64,000 nt of DNA from the IMG/VR virus record IMGVR_UViG_3300037189_025222, positions 1 through 64,000 of that record. The stretch is one strand, 5' to 3'. This DNA is from a virus. The notes below the pieces were generated by a model that had not been told where the DNA came from, did no database searches, and worked only from the letters and a program-made list of their open reading frames with translations. This document shows positions 17,937-26,337 of this stretch, piece after piece. The translations under genes and the position numbers were made by a program. Position 1 is the stretch's first letter, and each line of letters begins with the position of its first letter.

Positions 17937-19346
17937 ATGCCAACAGCAAGAGCATTGGTCGGAGGAGGCGTAGTTTATGACAATACAAATGTTGATTCAA
18001 AATATCAACCATACTACCAGTTCAGAGCAACAGACAGATATCAGATGTATACAGGTAGAAATAATGGTTATATGTATCACGGAAGTGCGAGCATAATGCC
18101 CGCATCAACTCTGTACGACGGCAAACCCGGAGGGAATTATTACTGTAGCAATTTGTTCTCCGGGATTCTTCCGTACCAGAATCCGAACAACCAATGCTAT
18201 CTGCTCGACAACCTAGGTCAATTAAATAGTCCGAGTATCTCTTACTACATGATGTTCGGATTGCCCGTTACCATAACAAAGTACAGATTGTGGAATGGAT
18301 TTATAGCCAATGTTAAAGCAAATTTGAGATGGGCATCGGTAAATGATTTCGGCAATGAAACTCCTCAAGACTGGGCGCTTTATGGCACGAACGACGGATT
18401 TTCTTGGAATCTTATTGATTCAAGATCAAGTCAGGCAAGATTGCCGTATGCGACAGCCAATCATGCAAAAGATAGTTCATACAGCGAATTCACAATATCC
18501 AATCCGACTCCGTACAAAACCTACAAACTTGCTGTGACCAAAGGGGGGAGAACAGCCACCGATTGTAGAAAAAGCGGTTGTAGTTACGCCATGTATCAAC
18601 TTGGAGAAATGCAACTTTGGGGATATGAAAGTCCAGACACCAATTGTTCCATACATGGAATTGATACGATATTCCCAAAAGCTGTATATCCCACAAGCAA
18701 CGGATCTTTAAGTACAGAATCAGTAATAACTTACCAAGGAATTAGTTCCTTTTCAAAGATTTTTACTTTATGTCCATCTTACATTGAAGTTAGATCTGAT
18801 GCCAAGGATGGCGGGGGTAACGCTTGGCCAGGAAGAGACTCTCACCCTCAAAGCGAATTCGTAAATGGCTCATGGGTGTCCAAATATTGCATACAATCAA
18901 TTTATTACTATGGATACGGTGTGCCCAGCAGAATATCTTATGCGTGGGCGAGATCATATGAAGGATGGGGATTTAATTCTAGTCTAACATATGTTCCTAT
19001 TGGCACCATATGGGGAACAGGCTACATAGACTTTGGAGCGTCCGTAACCATTTCTTCTTACAAAATCAGAGGGGGAGCAGAGTGGTATAATGGAGATATT
19101 TCTCCCAATTCTTGGACATTATATGGATCCAACGATTTCTCGTCCTGGACCAGCATAAGCAACATATCTTCCAATTCCGCCATGAATTATTTGACATACA
19201 CAAATTTCACTATATCATCCCCATCATCGTACAGGTATTATAAAATGGAAATAAAAGGTGGCAAAGCTCAACAATGCGGAAAAAGCGGATGCACCGCATA
19301 CACGGCCAGAATTTACGACATGCAGATAGTGGGGAAAATATCATGA
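17937..19346 (+). CDS. Discoidin-like adhesin, 469 aa
   Basis: Starts MPTARALVGGGVVYDNTN, directly comparable to [16 protein letters not shown] inside the preceding protein, so it is a freestanding copy of the same two-module block. The first discoidin-like module ([52 protein letters not shown]) is followed by a second (SYKIRGGAEWY, SWTLYGSNDFSSW, YRYYKMEIKGG). GGTGATAT lies six bases upstream of the ATG. Likely virion surface. Stop overlaps the next gene as ATGA. Confidence 0.8.
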   Translation: MPTARALVGGGVVYDNTNVDSKYQPYYQFRATDRYQMYTGRNNGYMYHGSASIMPASTLYDGKPGGNYYCSNLFSGILPYQNPNNQCYLLDNLGQLNSPSISYYMMFGLPVTITKYRLWNGFIANVKANLRWASVNDFGNETPQDWALYGTNDGFSWNLIDSRSSQARLPYATANHAKDSSYSEFTISNPTPYKTYKLAVTKGGRTATDCRKSGCSYAMYQLGEMQLWGYESPDTNCSIHGIDTIFPKAVYPTSNGSLSTESVITYQGISSFSKIFTLCPSYIEVRSDAKDGGGNAWPGRDSHPQSEFVNGSWVSKYCIQSIYYYGYGVPSRISYAWARSYEGWGFNSSLTYVPIGTIWGTGYIDFGASVTISSYKIRGGAEWYNGDISPNSWTLYGSNDFSSWTSISNISSNSAMNYLTYTNFTISSPSSYRYYKMEIKGGKAQQCGKSGCTAYTARIYDMQIVGKIS

Positions 19347-19873
19347 GAGGCGTCTGTGCAATATATAACGGTAAGGCTCTCGCCCTCGTCACAAGAAGCG
19401 GCAGTCACGCCTTGATGAATTTGATGTTGCCAGAGGATCATATAAAAACCCATCCAGAACACCTGAAAGAAGAGCTTTGGCACCCAATAATGAATTTGCA
19501 AGGTCACGATCTGATTCTAGGACTCCCAGAATGCGAAGTCTGTTGCATGATAAGAAATCCCGTAGATAGATTTAGAAGTGCTTGTGCGAGAAGAAATAAG
19601 ACTGTAGAAGAAGGTTTGTTGGAAGATGAAGTTCACTTTTGGACTATGGAAAGTATGGGCCTTTTAAATGATAAAATTAAATACTTTCTATTTCCAGAAC
19701 AAATTAATGAGTGTGCGGATTGGTTAGGATTACCAACTCCAGTACCAAGACTGAACGAAGAAAAAGACGAAAAAAAGCCATTTCTAAATGAAAAGCAACT
19801 TAAATTAGTAATCGAACAATACTATAATGATAATGAGTTATATCAAAAATTAAGGGAGAATTATTATGAGTAA
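19343..19873 (+). CDS. Sulfotransferase-like protein, 176 aa
   Basis: PAPS-dependent sulfotransferase-like motifs: 5' phosphosulfate loop LVTRSGSHALM (residues 15-25) and 3' phosphate motif IRNPVDRFRSAC (~70-81). The tail VHFWTMESMGLL...CADWLGLPTPVP is shared with the proteins at 19866 and 33938 and with the fragment at 32068. Start set at the ATGA overlap with the adhesin. It is shorter than typical sulfotransferases (~250-300 aa), so it may be a minimal form. Sulfation of a glycan or virion protein is plausible; substrate unknown. Confidence 0.75.
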   Translation: MRGVCAIYNGKALALVTRSGSHALMNLMLPEDHIKTHPEHLKEELWHPIMNLQGHDLILGLPECEVCCMIRNPVDRFRSACARRNKTVEEGLLEDEVHFWTMESMGLLNDKIKYFLFPEQINECADWLGLPTPVPRLNEEKDEKKPFLNEKQLKLVIEQYYNDNELYQKLRENYYE

Positions 19874-20396
19874 AGGTTATATGTGGCATAATGGATCTGT
19901 GGGTTTGGCCTTTGTTTCAAGAAGCGGAACACAAATATTGTTTAAGGAAATTATTTCTAAATACAGCCCAGAATCAACAGCAGATTTCGTTGTATCAGAC
20001 ACAGAATGGAAGCCGCTGTCTAATTTAGAATCCGTAAAGAACTTGGATTCTTTAAATACTTCTGATTTAGGTTTTGCTGTTATTGTCAGAGATCCAGTTG
20101 AAAGATTTAGAAGTTCTTGTGTAAGATTAAATTACTCTGTTGAACAAGCTCTAAATGATCTAGAAAATGTTCACTTGATATCACTCAAAAACATGGGTTT
20201 ATTGGATTCACCCAATGCCAAATGTTTTCCTTACTCAAACGAAGGTTTAGCTAGTTGTTCTTCGTATTTGGGCTTGGATAGCAGTCCATCAGTCCCAGAA
20301 GAAGATGAAAGCAAAAAACCAGTTCTAACACAGGAACAGATAGACTTAATTAAATCAGCATATTCATACGACTATGAGGTTTTCAGTAATTTATGA
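19866..20396 (+). CDS. Sulfotransferase-like protein, 176 aa
   Basis: Paralogue of the preceding gene: FVSRSGTQILF (residues 16-26) and VIVRDPVERFRSSC (72-85) are the two cofactor motifs, followed by HLISLKNMGLL and a C-terminal KPVLTQEQIDLI helix. The N-terminal MSKGYMWHNGSVGL is unlike its paralogues. ATGAG start overlaps the preceding gene by 8 nt with GGGAG upstream; it overlaps the next start by ATGA. Confidence 0.75.
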   Translation: MSKGYMWHNGSVGLAFVSRSGTQILFKEIISKYSPESTADFVVSDTEWKPLSNLESVKNLDSLNTSDLGFAVIVRDPVERFRSSCVRLNYSVEQALNDLENVHLISLKNMGLLDSPNAKCFPYSNEGLASCSSYLGLDSSPSVPEEDESKKPVLTQEQIDLIKSAYSYDYEVFSNL

Positions 20397-20893
20397 AAAT
20401 ATTTGGTATAGGATTAACAAGAACTGGAACTACATCTCTAACTGAAGCATTAAAATTACTTGGCTACTCAGCAGTTCATTGTCCTATGTCATATGAAGAA
20501 ATAGAAACTCACGAAGTAAGCACAGATACTGCTGTTGCTGCAAGATTTGAGTTTCTAGATCTGCTTTATCCCGGATCCAAGTTTATACTAACGTTCAGAG
20601 ATTTAGATTCTTGGATAGAAAGTGCAGCTTTTTTAAGAAGATCAGATAAAGATCCAATTTGGCAACTTGAGACTAGAGCTAAACTTTGGGGTTCGCTTGT
20701 TTTTGATAAAGAAAAATTCATTGAGGGATATCACAAACACCATTCAAAAGTTCTGCATCACTTTAGAAACAGACCTAATGATTTTTTGATTTTAGACTTA
20801 AAAGCAACAGAAAAATTCAAAAAGCTTTGCAGTTTTCTGGATAAGCCAATTCCAAGTGCCGACTATCCACATCTAAATAAAAGAGGATTATGA
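20393..20893 (+). CDS. Sulfotransferase family protein (P-loop type), 166 aa
   Basis: GIGLTRTGTTSLTEALKLLG (residues 5-24) is the typical PAPS loop of the Sulfotransfer_4-like family, followed by SKFILTFRDLDSWIES (~63-78) as 3' phosphate-binding region. Different branch from the two genes upstream. The family usually runs ~200-230 residues, so this is slightly short. Coupled on both sides by ATGA overlaps, giving three sulfotransferases in a row and a 2OG oxygenase in one operon. Confidence 0.8.
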   Translation: MKIFGIGLTRTGTTSLTEALKLLGYSAVHCPMSYEEIETHEVSTDTAVAARFEFLDLLYPGSKFILTFRDLDSWIESAAFLRRSDKDPIWQLETRAKLWGSLVFDKEKFIEGYHKHHSKVLHHFRNRPNDFLILDLKATEKFKKLCSFLDKPIPSADYPHLNKRGL

Positions 20894-21477
20894 TGGAAAA
20901 AGATGAAAATGTAATAGTGATAAGAAACTTTGCCTCATCAGAGGAGGTTCAAATTCTAAAAGATTGGCAGGTAAAAGCTGTTGAAGAAGGTCAATTTGTT
21001 GATGGAATCACTGGAGATTGGGATAAAAAAACTTTTACTACAACAAAAACTAGACTCACCAATCGCATGAGTCAGAATATCAACTACCCGGAATTAGTAA
21101 AGACTTTACAAGACAAGATTCGTCAAACATTTCCAATCCTATCAGAAGCCACAGTAATTACTGGTCACGGTAAAGATGGAGTGGTTGTTAGCATTACATA
21201 CAATGACGGTGACGTTTATAAACACAAAGATCCAAGTGTGGGAGAGGGAGTTGTCGGATTGAGATGTAATATTCTTGCTAGTAAGGCAGAAAGTGGTGGA
21301 ACAATTCATGTTGAAGACAAAACATATGATCTAAATGAAGGCGATATGATGTGCTATCTGGTCACAGAACTATATCATAGCGTCGAAGTTTGTCATGGAG
21401 ACAACCCCAGAACGCTCTTTATGTTTGGTTTTGTGATTAACGAGGAGTCTTGGAAAAATCATATAAATTCTAAATAA
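20890..21477 (+). CDS. 2-oxoglutarate/Fe(II)-dependent oxygenase, 195 aa
   Basis: C-terminal double-stranded beta-helix with the iron facial triad H112-x-D114 (YKHKDP) and H163 (LYHSVE), and the 2OG-binding Arg174 in PRTLFMFGF. GGTIHVED and LNEGDMMCY are expected strands. Such enzymes hydroxylate protein side chains or small molecules; prolyl-hydroxylase-like is the nearest in pattern. It ends the sulfotransferase operon, so it may act on the same acceptor, e.g. a Pro/Thr-rich adhesin linker; that is inference. Confidence 0.8.
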   Translation: MMEKDENVIVIRNFASSEEVQILKDWQVKAVEEGQFVDGITGDWDKKTFTTTKTRLTNRMSQNINYPELVKTLQDKIRQTFPILSEATVITGHGKDGVVVSITYNDGDVYKHKDPSVGEGVVGLRCNILASKAESGGTIHVEDKTYDLNEGDMMCYLVTELYHSVEVCHGDNPRTLFMFGFVINEESWKNHINSK

Positions 21478-21533
21478 ATTCTAAATAAAATCTCTATATA
21501 ATTGTTAGGATTTCATTAGGAGGGATTTTTTAT

Positions 21534-21788
21534 ATGAATTCTATACGATATATAACCAGAATTTTGTTTTTAGCGGTTCTTTTTTCTTGGATAGGTACCA
21601 GTGTTTCAATGCACGAACTTGATCTGCTTATACACAGTCCATTTGAAAAACACATGGCCAAAGATCTTTTTTACGGCTATGAATCTGTGCGAACCTATTA
21701 TGAACTTTTACCTTACGCCACAGCCTTTCATTTCTGTATAGGCCTTATAGTTGGAATAATTTCTAAACCGGGCGATTTACAAATTTAA
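21534..21788 (+). CDS. Small membrane protein, 84 aa
   Basis: Two hydrophobic segments (residues ~8-24 and ~64-78), separated by a hydrophilic loop with HELDLLIHSPFEKH; probably a hairpin membrane protein. Strong AGGAGGG ahead of the ATG. Size and topology resemble holin-like proteins, but no lysis partner is visible nearby. Confidence 0.65.
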   Translation: MNSIRYITRILFLAVLFSWIGTSVSMHELDLLIHSPFEKHMAKDLFYGYESVRTYYELLPYATAFHFCIGLIVGIISKPGDLQI

Positions 21789-21808
21789 TTAATGTGCTTA
21801 AATAAGTT

Positions 21809-22297
21809 ATGATAAACTTTCAAAATTGGTTAGAAAACAGAATACTACAAGAGAATTACCAACCAGAATTTGGTGGTACTCTAAAGGTAAAACCTAATCC
21901 AACTCAGCTTATAGAAATACAAAACAGAGTTTTAAGCACCTATCCAGACCTTAAACCTCTTCCACAAGACAAATTACATGTCACTATGTTACATCAAAAG
22001 TTAGCAAAGCCATTGGCTACAGCTACCATACCTCCACTTAATACCGAACTATCTTTTAACCCCACAGAAGTATATTTGGTAGAAAGAGACGGAAGAAAGT
22101 CAGTGTTCGCTGTAGTCAACGAACAAAAACCTATAAGAGATTATATGATGAATCTAAGCCAAATGCTAAGTGTAGCCATGGAGCCAAATAGAGTATATCA
22201 CGTTACCGTAGCGAATCTAACAGGAAATGTGGCAGACTCAGTAGGACACACAGAAGAATCACCAATAATGAATGGTGCAAATAAAGTCAGTGTGTGA
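21809..22297 (+). CDS. 2H phosphoesterase (possible anti-CBASS-like), 162 aa
   Basis: Two H-x-T motifs, HVT at 57-59 (KLHVTML) and HVT at 131-133 (YHVTVAN), define the 2H phosphoesterase superfamily (2'-5' RNA ligase/cyclic phosphodiesterase, and the phage anti-CBASS enzyme Acb1). Both His and Thr pairs are intact. N-terminal MINFQNWLENRILQE is a short aromatic leader like T4 capsid-targeting peptides and ends with L-Q-E, the type of site cut by T4-like prohead proteases. Possible roles are RNA end processing or cleavage of host cyclic-nucleotide signals; the sequence cannot decide. Confidence 0.75.
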   Translation: MINFQNWLENRILQENYQPEFGGTLKVKPNPTQLIEIQNRVLSTYPDLKPLPQDKLHVTMLHQKLAKPLATATIPPLNTELSFNPTEVYLVERDGRKSVFAVVNEQKPIRDYMMNLSQMLSVAMEPNRVYHVTVANLTGNVADSVGHTEESPIMNGANKVSV

Positions 22298-22383
22298 GCC
22301 TTCTTTAGCCGGTAGTTCATATAATGGTGATAAATATACTATAATAATTGAAGACGCCAATGTATCCCAAATTGGCACGACTT

Positions 22384-22456
22384 GCTGGTGTAGCACAATT
22401 GGCGGTGCAGCTGACCTGTAATCAGCAGGCTGTGGGTTCAAATCCCACCGCCAGCT
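22384..22456 (+). tRNA. tRNA-Thr(TGT)
   Basis: Acceptor GCTGGTG/CGCCAGC (one G-U), anticodon stem GCTGA/TCAGC with loop CCTGTAA (anticodon TGT, reads ACA), T arm TGGG-TTCAAAT-CCCA. CCA not encoded. An HNH endonuclease gene starts 69 nt downstream. Confidence 0.9.
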
Positions 22457-22500
22457 TTTAAAATTATCGGATTGTTTTCGAAAAACACAATAGGCTAACT

Positions 22501-22527
22501 CATGTATATCCAAAGGGGATATACATG
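22501..22527 (+). promoter_or_regulatory. Hairpin sequestering the HNH ribosome site
   Basis: CATGTATATCC (22501-22511) and GGATATACATG (22517-22527) form a perfect 11-bp stem with loop AAAGG. The start codon (22525-22527) and part of the AAAGGGG ribosome site lie in the stem/loop, so folding should repress translation. Confidence 0.7.
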
Positions 22528-23175
22528 AATATGTCGCAAGCAGGTAAGTTAGGTGCAATTGCATCTTTAAGCACTCACAATAAAAATAAAGAACTAAGAG
22601 TAGAAAAATACGACAACAATCCAAATAGATGCTTTACATGTGATTCTATTTTAGATTATGAGTCAAGAAGTAAAAAATTCTGCAACAGATCCTGTGCAGC
22701 AAAAACAAACAATATTGGGGTTACAAGAAATAAGAAAAATTTTAGTGAATCTTATTGTCCATCATCTAAAAATAAAAAAATTAAGTTCAAACCAGATTGT
22801 TTGAATTGTAGTAAGTCACTTAAAAAAAATGCATCAAAGTTTTGTTCTCTTATTTGTTTCGCTGATTATCAGTGGAGAACAAAAAAAGAAAAAATTTCTT
22901 TAAACAGCAAAGTAGAAGGAATTAACCAGGCTAAAAGGTATCTAAAAGAAGTAAGGGGAAATTCGTGTGAAATGTGTGGAATAGACACATGGGCAGGAAA
23001 GCCAATCCTACTTATTTGCGATCACATAGACGGAAATTCAAGTAATTGGGAATTAAAAAACCTAAGACTAATTTGTTCTAATTGTGATGCTACAACACCT
23101 TTCTATAAAAATAAAAATAAAGGAAATGGAAGATCATATAGGAGAGAAAGATATAAACTAGGTAAAAGTTTTTAA
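22525..23175 (+). CDS. HNH endonuclease (homing-type), 216 aa
   Basis: Three Cys-pair zinc motifs (C-x2-C...C-x3-C near residues 32-56 and ~94-110; C-x2-C...C-x2-C near 152-190) around an HNH core: LICDHIDGNSSNWELKNLRLICSNC, with His169-type general base and the Asn/NLRLIC segment. Residue numbers are approximate. The family includes free-standing phage homing endonucleases. It sits just after tRNA-Thr, and its translation start is held in a perfect hairpin, as known for T4 homing endonucleases. AAAGGGG precedes the ATG. Confidence 0.85.
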   Translation: MNMSQAGKLGAIASLSTHNKNKELRVEKYDNNPNRCFTCDSILDYESRSKKFCNRSCAAKTNNIGVTRNKKNFSESYCPSSKNKKIKFKPDCLNCSKSLKKNASKFCSLICFADYQWRTKKEKISLNSKVEGINQAKRYLKEVRGNSCEMCGIDTWAGKPILLICDHIDGNSSNWELKNLRLICSNCDATTPFYKNKNKGNGRSYRRERYKLGKSF

Positions 23176-23254
23176 ATATACGTCGGCTAAGATATTGAAG
23201 GTTTATTGACTATATAATTTGTGATGAAAATGCACCCTCATAAAACAAATTAAT

Positions 23255-24337
23255 ATGCGAATATACCTCAATAACATAGGCGGCAAAAGACTCGTTAGAA
23301 GAGCTAATGATAAGAATTATTTAAAGGCAGTAGTCGCATACTTTGATAATTTCACAACACAATGGACAGCTTTAGGTCTTACGGGACTCGGTAGCGTTGT
23401 ATCGAAAGTCACCAAAGCTCAACCCGGTTACGGTCAATATAGCGGCAACATTGCTGGTTTGGGTGCAAAAGTCATGGTTAATGGAACCATTCACATTAAT
23501 GGAACTATGTACTCAGACGATGAAATTAATATTTACAAAAATGAAACCATAGTATACGCAACTGGCAGCAGTAGCGGTACTGATTTTACATTTAATGATG
23601 TTACATTTTCTGTAATTTATGGAGACACTATAAGATTTGGCATACAGCCTCTGCCAGGCTTTGGTGGTGATTATTATGGCACTACTGGTGGCAGTAATGC
23701 ACCTCTTAGTATTTGGATAGTACCATCGGGTCCAACACCAACTCCAACACCTGCACCAACATCAACACCAACTCCAACTCCTGGCCCAACTAATACTCCA
23801 ACCAATACACCAATACCCCCAACTGATACACCAACACCTGGCCCAACTGATACACCAACACCTGTGCCTCCAACTCCAACTCCTGGCCCAACAAATACTC
23901 CCACATTAACACCAACTGCTACGCCAACACCTGGCCCAGCACCATTTAATAATTTTAATTCTACTTGGAACGCTGTTGGATTTACTGGTTCTGGATCGTC
24001 AGGAGACCCATATACGAGAACTTATGCTCAATACTCCGGCGATATTGGAGGAGCACAGTTTACTGTTATATCTACCGGTACTCTACGCATAACCGGCTTA
24101 GTGGGAGAAGATTTTGGTGTAAATATATATAAGCAAACTAACGGCGTTGGATCCTTTACTTCTATCTCTTCGTCCGGCGATAATTGGAGTGGCGGCGGTG
24201 GTTACTACATTCTTGACTTAACTCTCAGCGTTTCGGCTAATGACGTTATTCAACTAGATGATACCGGTAATGGATTTAGTATCTGGGGCGGCGGCTTAGG
24301 TCAGCCTGCTGGAGCACTTAACATTTGGTGGCAGTAG
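23255..24337 (+). CDS. PT-linker adhesin/structural protein with duplicated beta domain, 360 aa
   Basis: Two homologous ~110-120-residue beta domains ([19 protein letters not shown]..., and [19 protein letters not shown]...), each with F-N/D-N-F-x-x-x-W-x-A-x-G-x-T-G and [16 protein letters not shown] motifs. They are joined by a ~75-residue Pro/Thr linker (residues ~157-232). Likely a virion fibre or decoration protein. Start context is poor (AATTAATATG), so the N-terminus is uncertain. Confidence 0.75.
   Translation: MRIYLNNIGGKRLVRRANDKNYLKAVVAYFDNFTTQWTALGLTGLGSVVSKVTKAQPGYGQYSGNIAGLGAKVMVNGTIHINGTMYSDDEINIYKNETIVYATGSSSGTDFTFNDVTFSVIYGDTIRFGIQPLPGFGGDYYGTTGGSNAPLSIWIVPSGPTPTPTPAPTSTPTPTPGPTNTPTNTPIPPTDTPTPGPTDTPTPVPPTPTPGPTNTPTLTPTATPTPGPAPFNNFNSTWNAVGFTGSGSSGDPYTRTYAQYSGDIGGAQFTVISTGTLRITGLVGEDFGVNIYKQTNGVGSFTSISSSGDNWSGGGGYYILDLTLSVSANDVIQLDDTGNGFSIWGGGLGQPAGALNIWWQ
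23729..23943 (+). repeat. PT-coding repeats
   Basis: Low-complexity ACCAACACC/ACTCC repeats encoding [10 protein letters not shown] units that link the two beta domains of the adhesin. Confidence 0.8.
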
Positions 24338-24372
24338 TCTATTATTTCACAAATAACAAACTCTTTTAGAGT

Positions 24373-24561
24373 ATGCTAAAACCAATAATAGTCATACTTT
24401 CTATAACACAGCCATTAACAGCTTCACCTAAACCAAAAGAGCCGTATACAATCAAATATAATACTTTATCTCAAGAGCAGCTCATCAAAGAGCAAAACCA
24501 AAGTATATTAAAAATGATGTTTAAACAAATGATAAAAGAAAATAATAAACCTAATCCTTAG
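24373..24561 (+). CDS. Small secreted protein, 62 aa
   Basis: N-terminal hydrophobic stretch MLKPIIVILSITQPLTASP fits a signal peptide cleaved after TAS; the remainder is a charged helix rich in Gln/Lys. Overlaps the 3' end of the convergent gene by 11 nt. No clear ribosome site. Function unknown. Confidence 0.5.
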   Translation: MLKPIIVILSITQPLTASPKPKEPYTIKYNTLSQEQLIKEQNQSILKMMFKQMIKENNKPNP

Positions 24562-25000
24562 GTGCTTGTTTAATCATATTTTTCAACATTACTTCATTTT
24601 TTTCTTCAATTACTTTGTTGAAATCTTTGGTATGATAATTATATTCCCAAGGTCTCCATCTTATTTTTGTGCTAATTATAGTTTTTACCTGTTCATTAGT
24701 CTTTATATCAGTATATTTGACTATAGCCCAATAATACTCTTCTGATTTAACAACATCTTCAAGAATTTGAAAATCTGACGGTTGACCCAACTCAGTCCAT
24801 ACTTTTTGCCTACCCATCATTTTAACATAATTTTCTATGTTATCATTGTATTTTATAGGAAAGAATATATGATTAATTGATCTTCTTACAATAACAGCCT
24901 TTTCTCCAACATATTCTGAATTGCATATGAATCCTATGGCAATTCCCGCAAATAGAAATAACCAATGATAGAAAATTGATCTAATAATAATCCTGTGCAT
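24551..25000 (-). CDS. Membrane-anchored hypothetical protein, 149 aa
   Basis: N-terminal membrane anchor (residues ~9-26, FYHWLFLFAGIAIGFIC), then a domain with MMGRQKVWTELGQPSDFQILEDV and WAIVKYTDIKTNEQVKTIIS, an alpha/beta fold reminiscent of small outer-membrane assembly-like domains; not assignable with confidence. AAGGA precedes the start. Confidence 0.65.
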   Translation of the reverse strand: MHRIIIRSIFYHWLFLFAGIAIGFICNSEYVGEKAVIVRRSINHIFFPIKYNDNIENYVKMMGRQKVWTELGQPSDFQILEDVVKSEEYYWAIVKYTDIKTNEQVKTIISTKIRWRPWEYNYHTKDFNKVIEEKNEVMLKNMIKQAPKD

Positions 25001-25074
25001 AAAAATCCTTATAAAATAGATATTTTATGTAGGTCAGACAGACATAATTAAATAGACTCAAAACCCGCTAACCT

Positions 25075-25872
25075 TTAAACTAAAACTTTAAACCCTGCTG
25101 GCGGACTAGATATTGAGTTGTTTATTGATATTTGACCAAATACCCCATCATAAGCATATGGACAAGCTCCCGGATAAACATCGCCAGTTATGGCTGATAT
25201 GTCTATTCCACCTGTTGCTGTTTCTGGGTTTTGATTGTTGTCGCCATTCCAATCTCCACCATCAACTCTAAACCAAATCAAATTATTTACTCTATCAACT
25301 GCAACATCTATAACGCTGCCGTCTCTTTTAAAACTTAAGTCTAAACTAATTATATCATCACCATCAAACCAAACCCTGCCATCATCATAAAAACCAATAG
25401 TATTAGTGTCACTACCCAGATAATCATTCATATCAGCTTCATGGTTTGATATGCCTACACCGGTATAGCCGTCAGTATTACCATAAACTGTTACCATGCT
25501 GAACACTACTTTTTCGCCACTCTTTATTGCATAGTTTGTTAAAACTGATGTTTCGGTTTCATCAGCATCAGATGTGAACGAAGCGGTGCAATTATTATTG
25601 CTTAATTCTATGAACTCTCCAATATAATTTGGATCAAAAGCAAAGGTGACAGCTTCAAATGTTCCAATTCCAAGTATGTCTTGGAACGTTGTGTCATTAA
25701 AAGTATCACCATCCTCAACAGCAACAATAACCTTTCTATTGCCAGCGTTGTCTACTTCATACATGTTTACTGTGCGTTGTATGCTTTTACCATTCAATAT
25801 AGATGAATCCAAACTACCTTCTGTAGTTGGATCAATGAGATCTGGGGTTATTTTAATGTTATAATTTGTCAT
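25075..25872 (-). CDS. SPRY/concanavalin-like phage surface protein, 265 aa
   Basis: Residues ~95-255 show the SPRY-like or lectin-like beta-sandwich pattern found in phage tail proteins: VVFSMVTV, GYTGVGISNHEADMNDYLGS, TIGFYDDGRVWFDGD, VIDVAVDRVNNLIWFRV, DGGDWNG, and a final VYPGACPYAYDGVFGQISIN. Probably virion receptor-binding or decoration. The N-terminal ~90 residues are acidic. AAAGGAT precedes the ATG. Convergent with the membrane-protein pair upstream. Confidence 0.75.
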   Translation of the reverse strand: MTNYNIKITPDLIDPTTEGSLDSSILNGKSIQRTVNMYEVDNAGNRKVIVAVEDGDTFNDTTFQDILGIGTFEAVTFAFDPNYIGEFIELSNNNCTASFTSDADETETSVLTNYAIKSGEKVVFSMVTVYGNTDGYTGVGISNHEADMNDYLGSDTNTIGFYDDGRVWFDGDDIISLDLSFKRDGSVIDVAVDRVNNLIWFRVDGGDWNGDNNQNPETATGGIDISAITGDVYPGACPYAYDGVFGQISINNSISSPPAGFKVLV

Positions 25873-25919
25873 ATAATCCTTTAATGTTGCATTTGCAAGG
25901 CCTATACAGTTTATATATT

Positions 25920-26105
25920 ATGAACAAACCAGATAAAAACAGTAAAAAAATTGAAGAAGTTATAAAGATGTGCCAAGCCGCTATATCAAAACAAATAGAT
26001 AAAAACAAAAAAGGCGGATTCGGAATAGATGACTATACAGATGGTCGAATCATAGGCGGTGCCAGCTTAGCTAGAAATATACTAAGACTTCTTAGCACAT
26101 TATAA
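25920..26105 (+). CDS. Hypothetical protein, 61 aa
   Basis: Start set at MNKPDKNSKK; the in-frame ATG at 25866 lies across the divergent gene's start. Basic helical protein with GGFGIDDYTDGRIIGGASLA. No ribosome site is obvious. Function unknown. Confidence 0.5.
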   Translation: MNKPDKNSKKIEEVIKMCQAAISKQIDKNKKGGFGIDDYTDGRIIGGASLARNILRLLSTL

Positions 26106-26111
26106 GAATAT

Positions 26112-26219
26112 CTATGAAGCGTCATTCCTATTTAAATACCTATCCCAAAAATAAATAAATATAGGAATAAAAAGTTCTATAAATAATATACCACAAATTA
26201 TTGATAATATCTCATTCAT
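26112..26219 (-). CDS. Possible small membrane protein, 35 aa
   Basis: MNEILSIICGILFIELFIPI followed by FIYFWDRYLNRNDAS reads as one membrane helix with a charged end. Only AAGAAG precedes the ATG. Short, so chance cannot be excluded. Confidence 0.35.
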   Translation of the reverse strand: MNEILSIICGILFIELFIPIFIYFWDRYLNRNDAS

Positions 26220-26337
26220 GATTTCTTCTTTTAAAAAAGCCCCCTTCGGGAACCTAATTATTAATTTGGAGACTTTTACACCAAAAATATCACCACCCCC
26301 CCTAAATATAGTAAAATCAATAAATTTGGAGATATTT

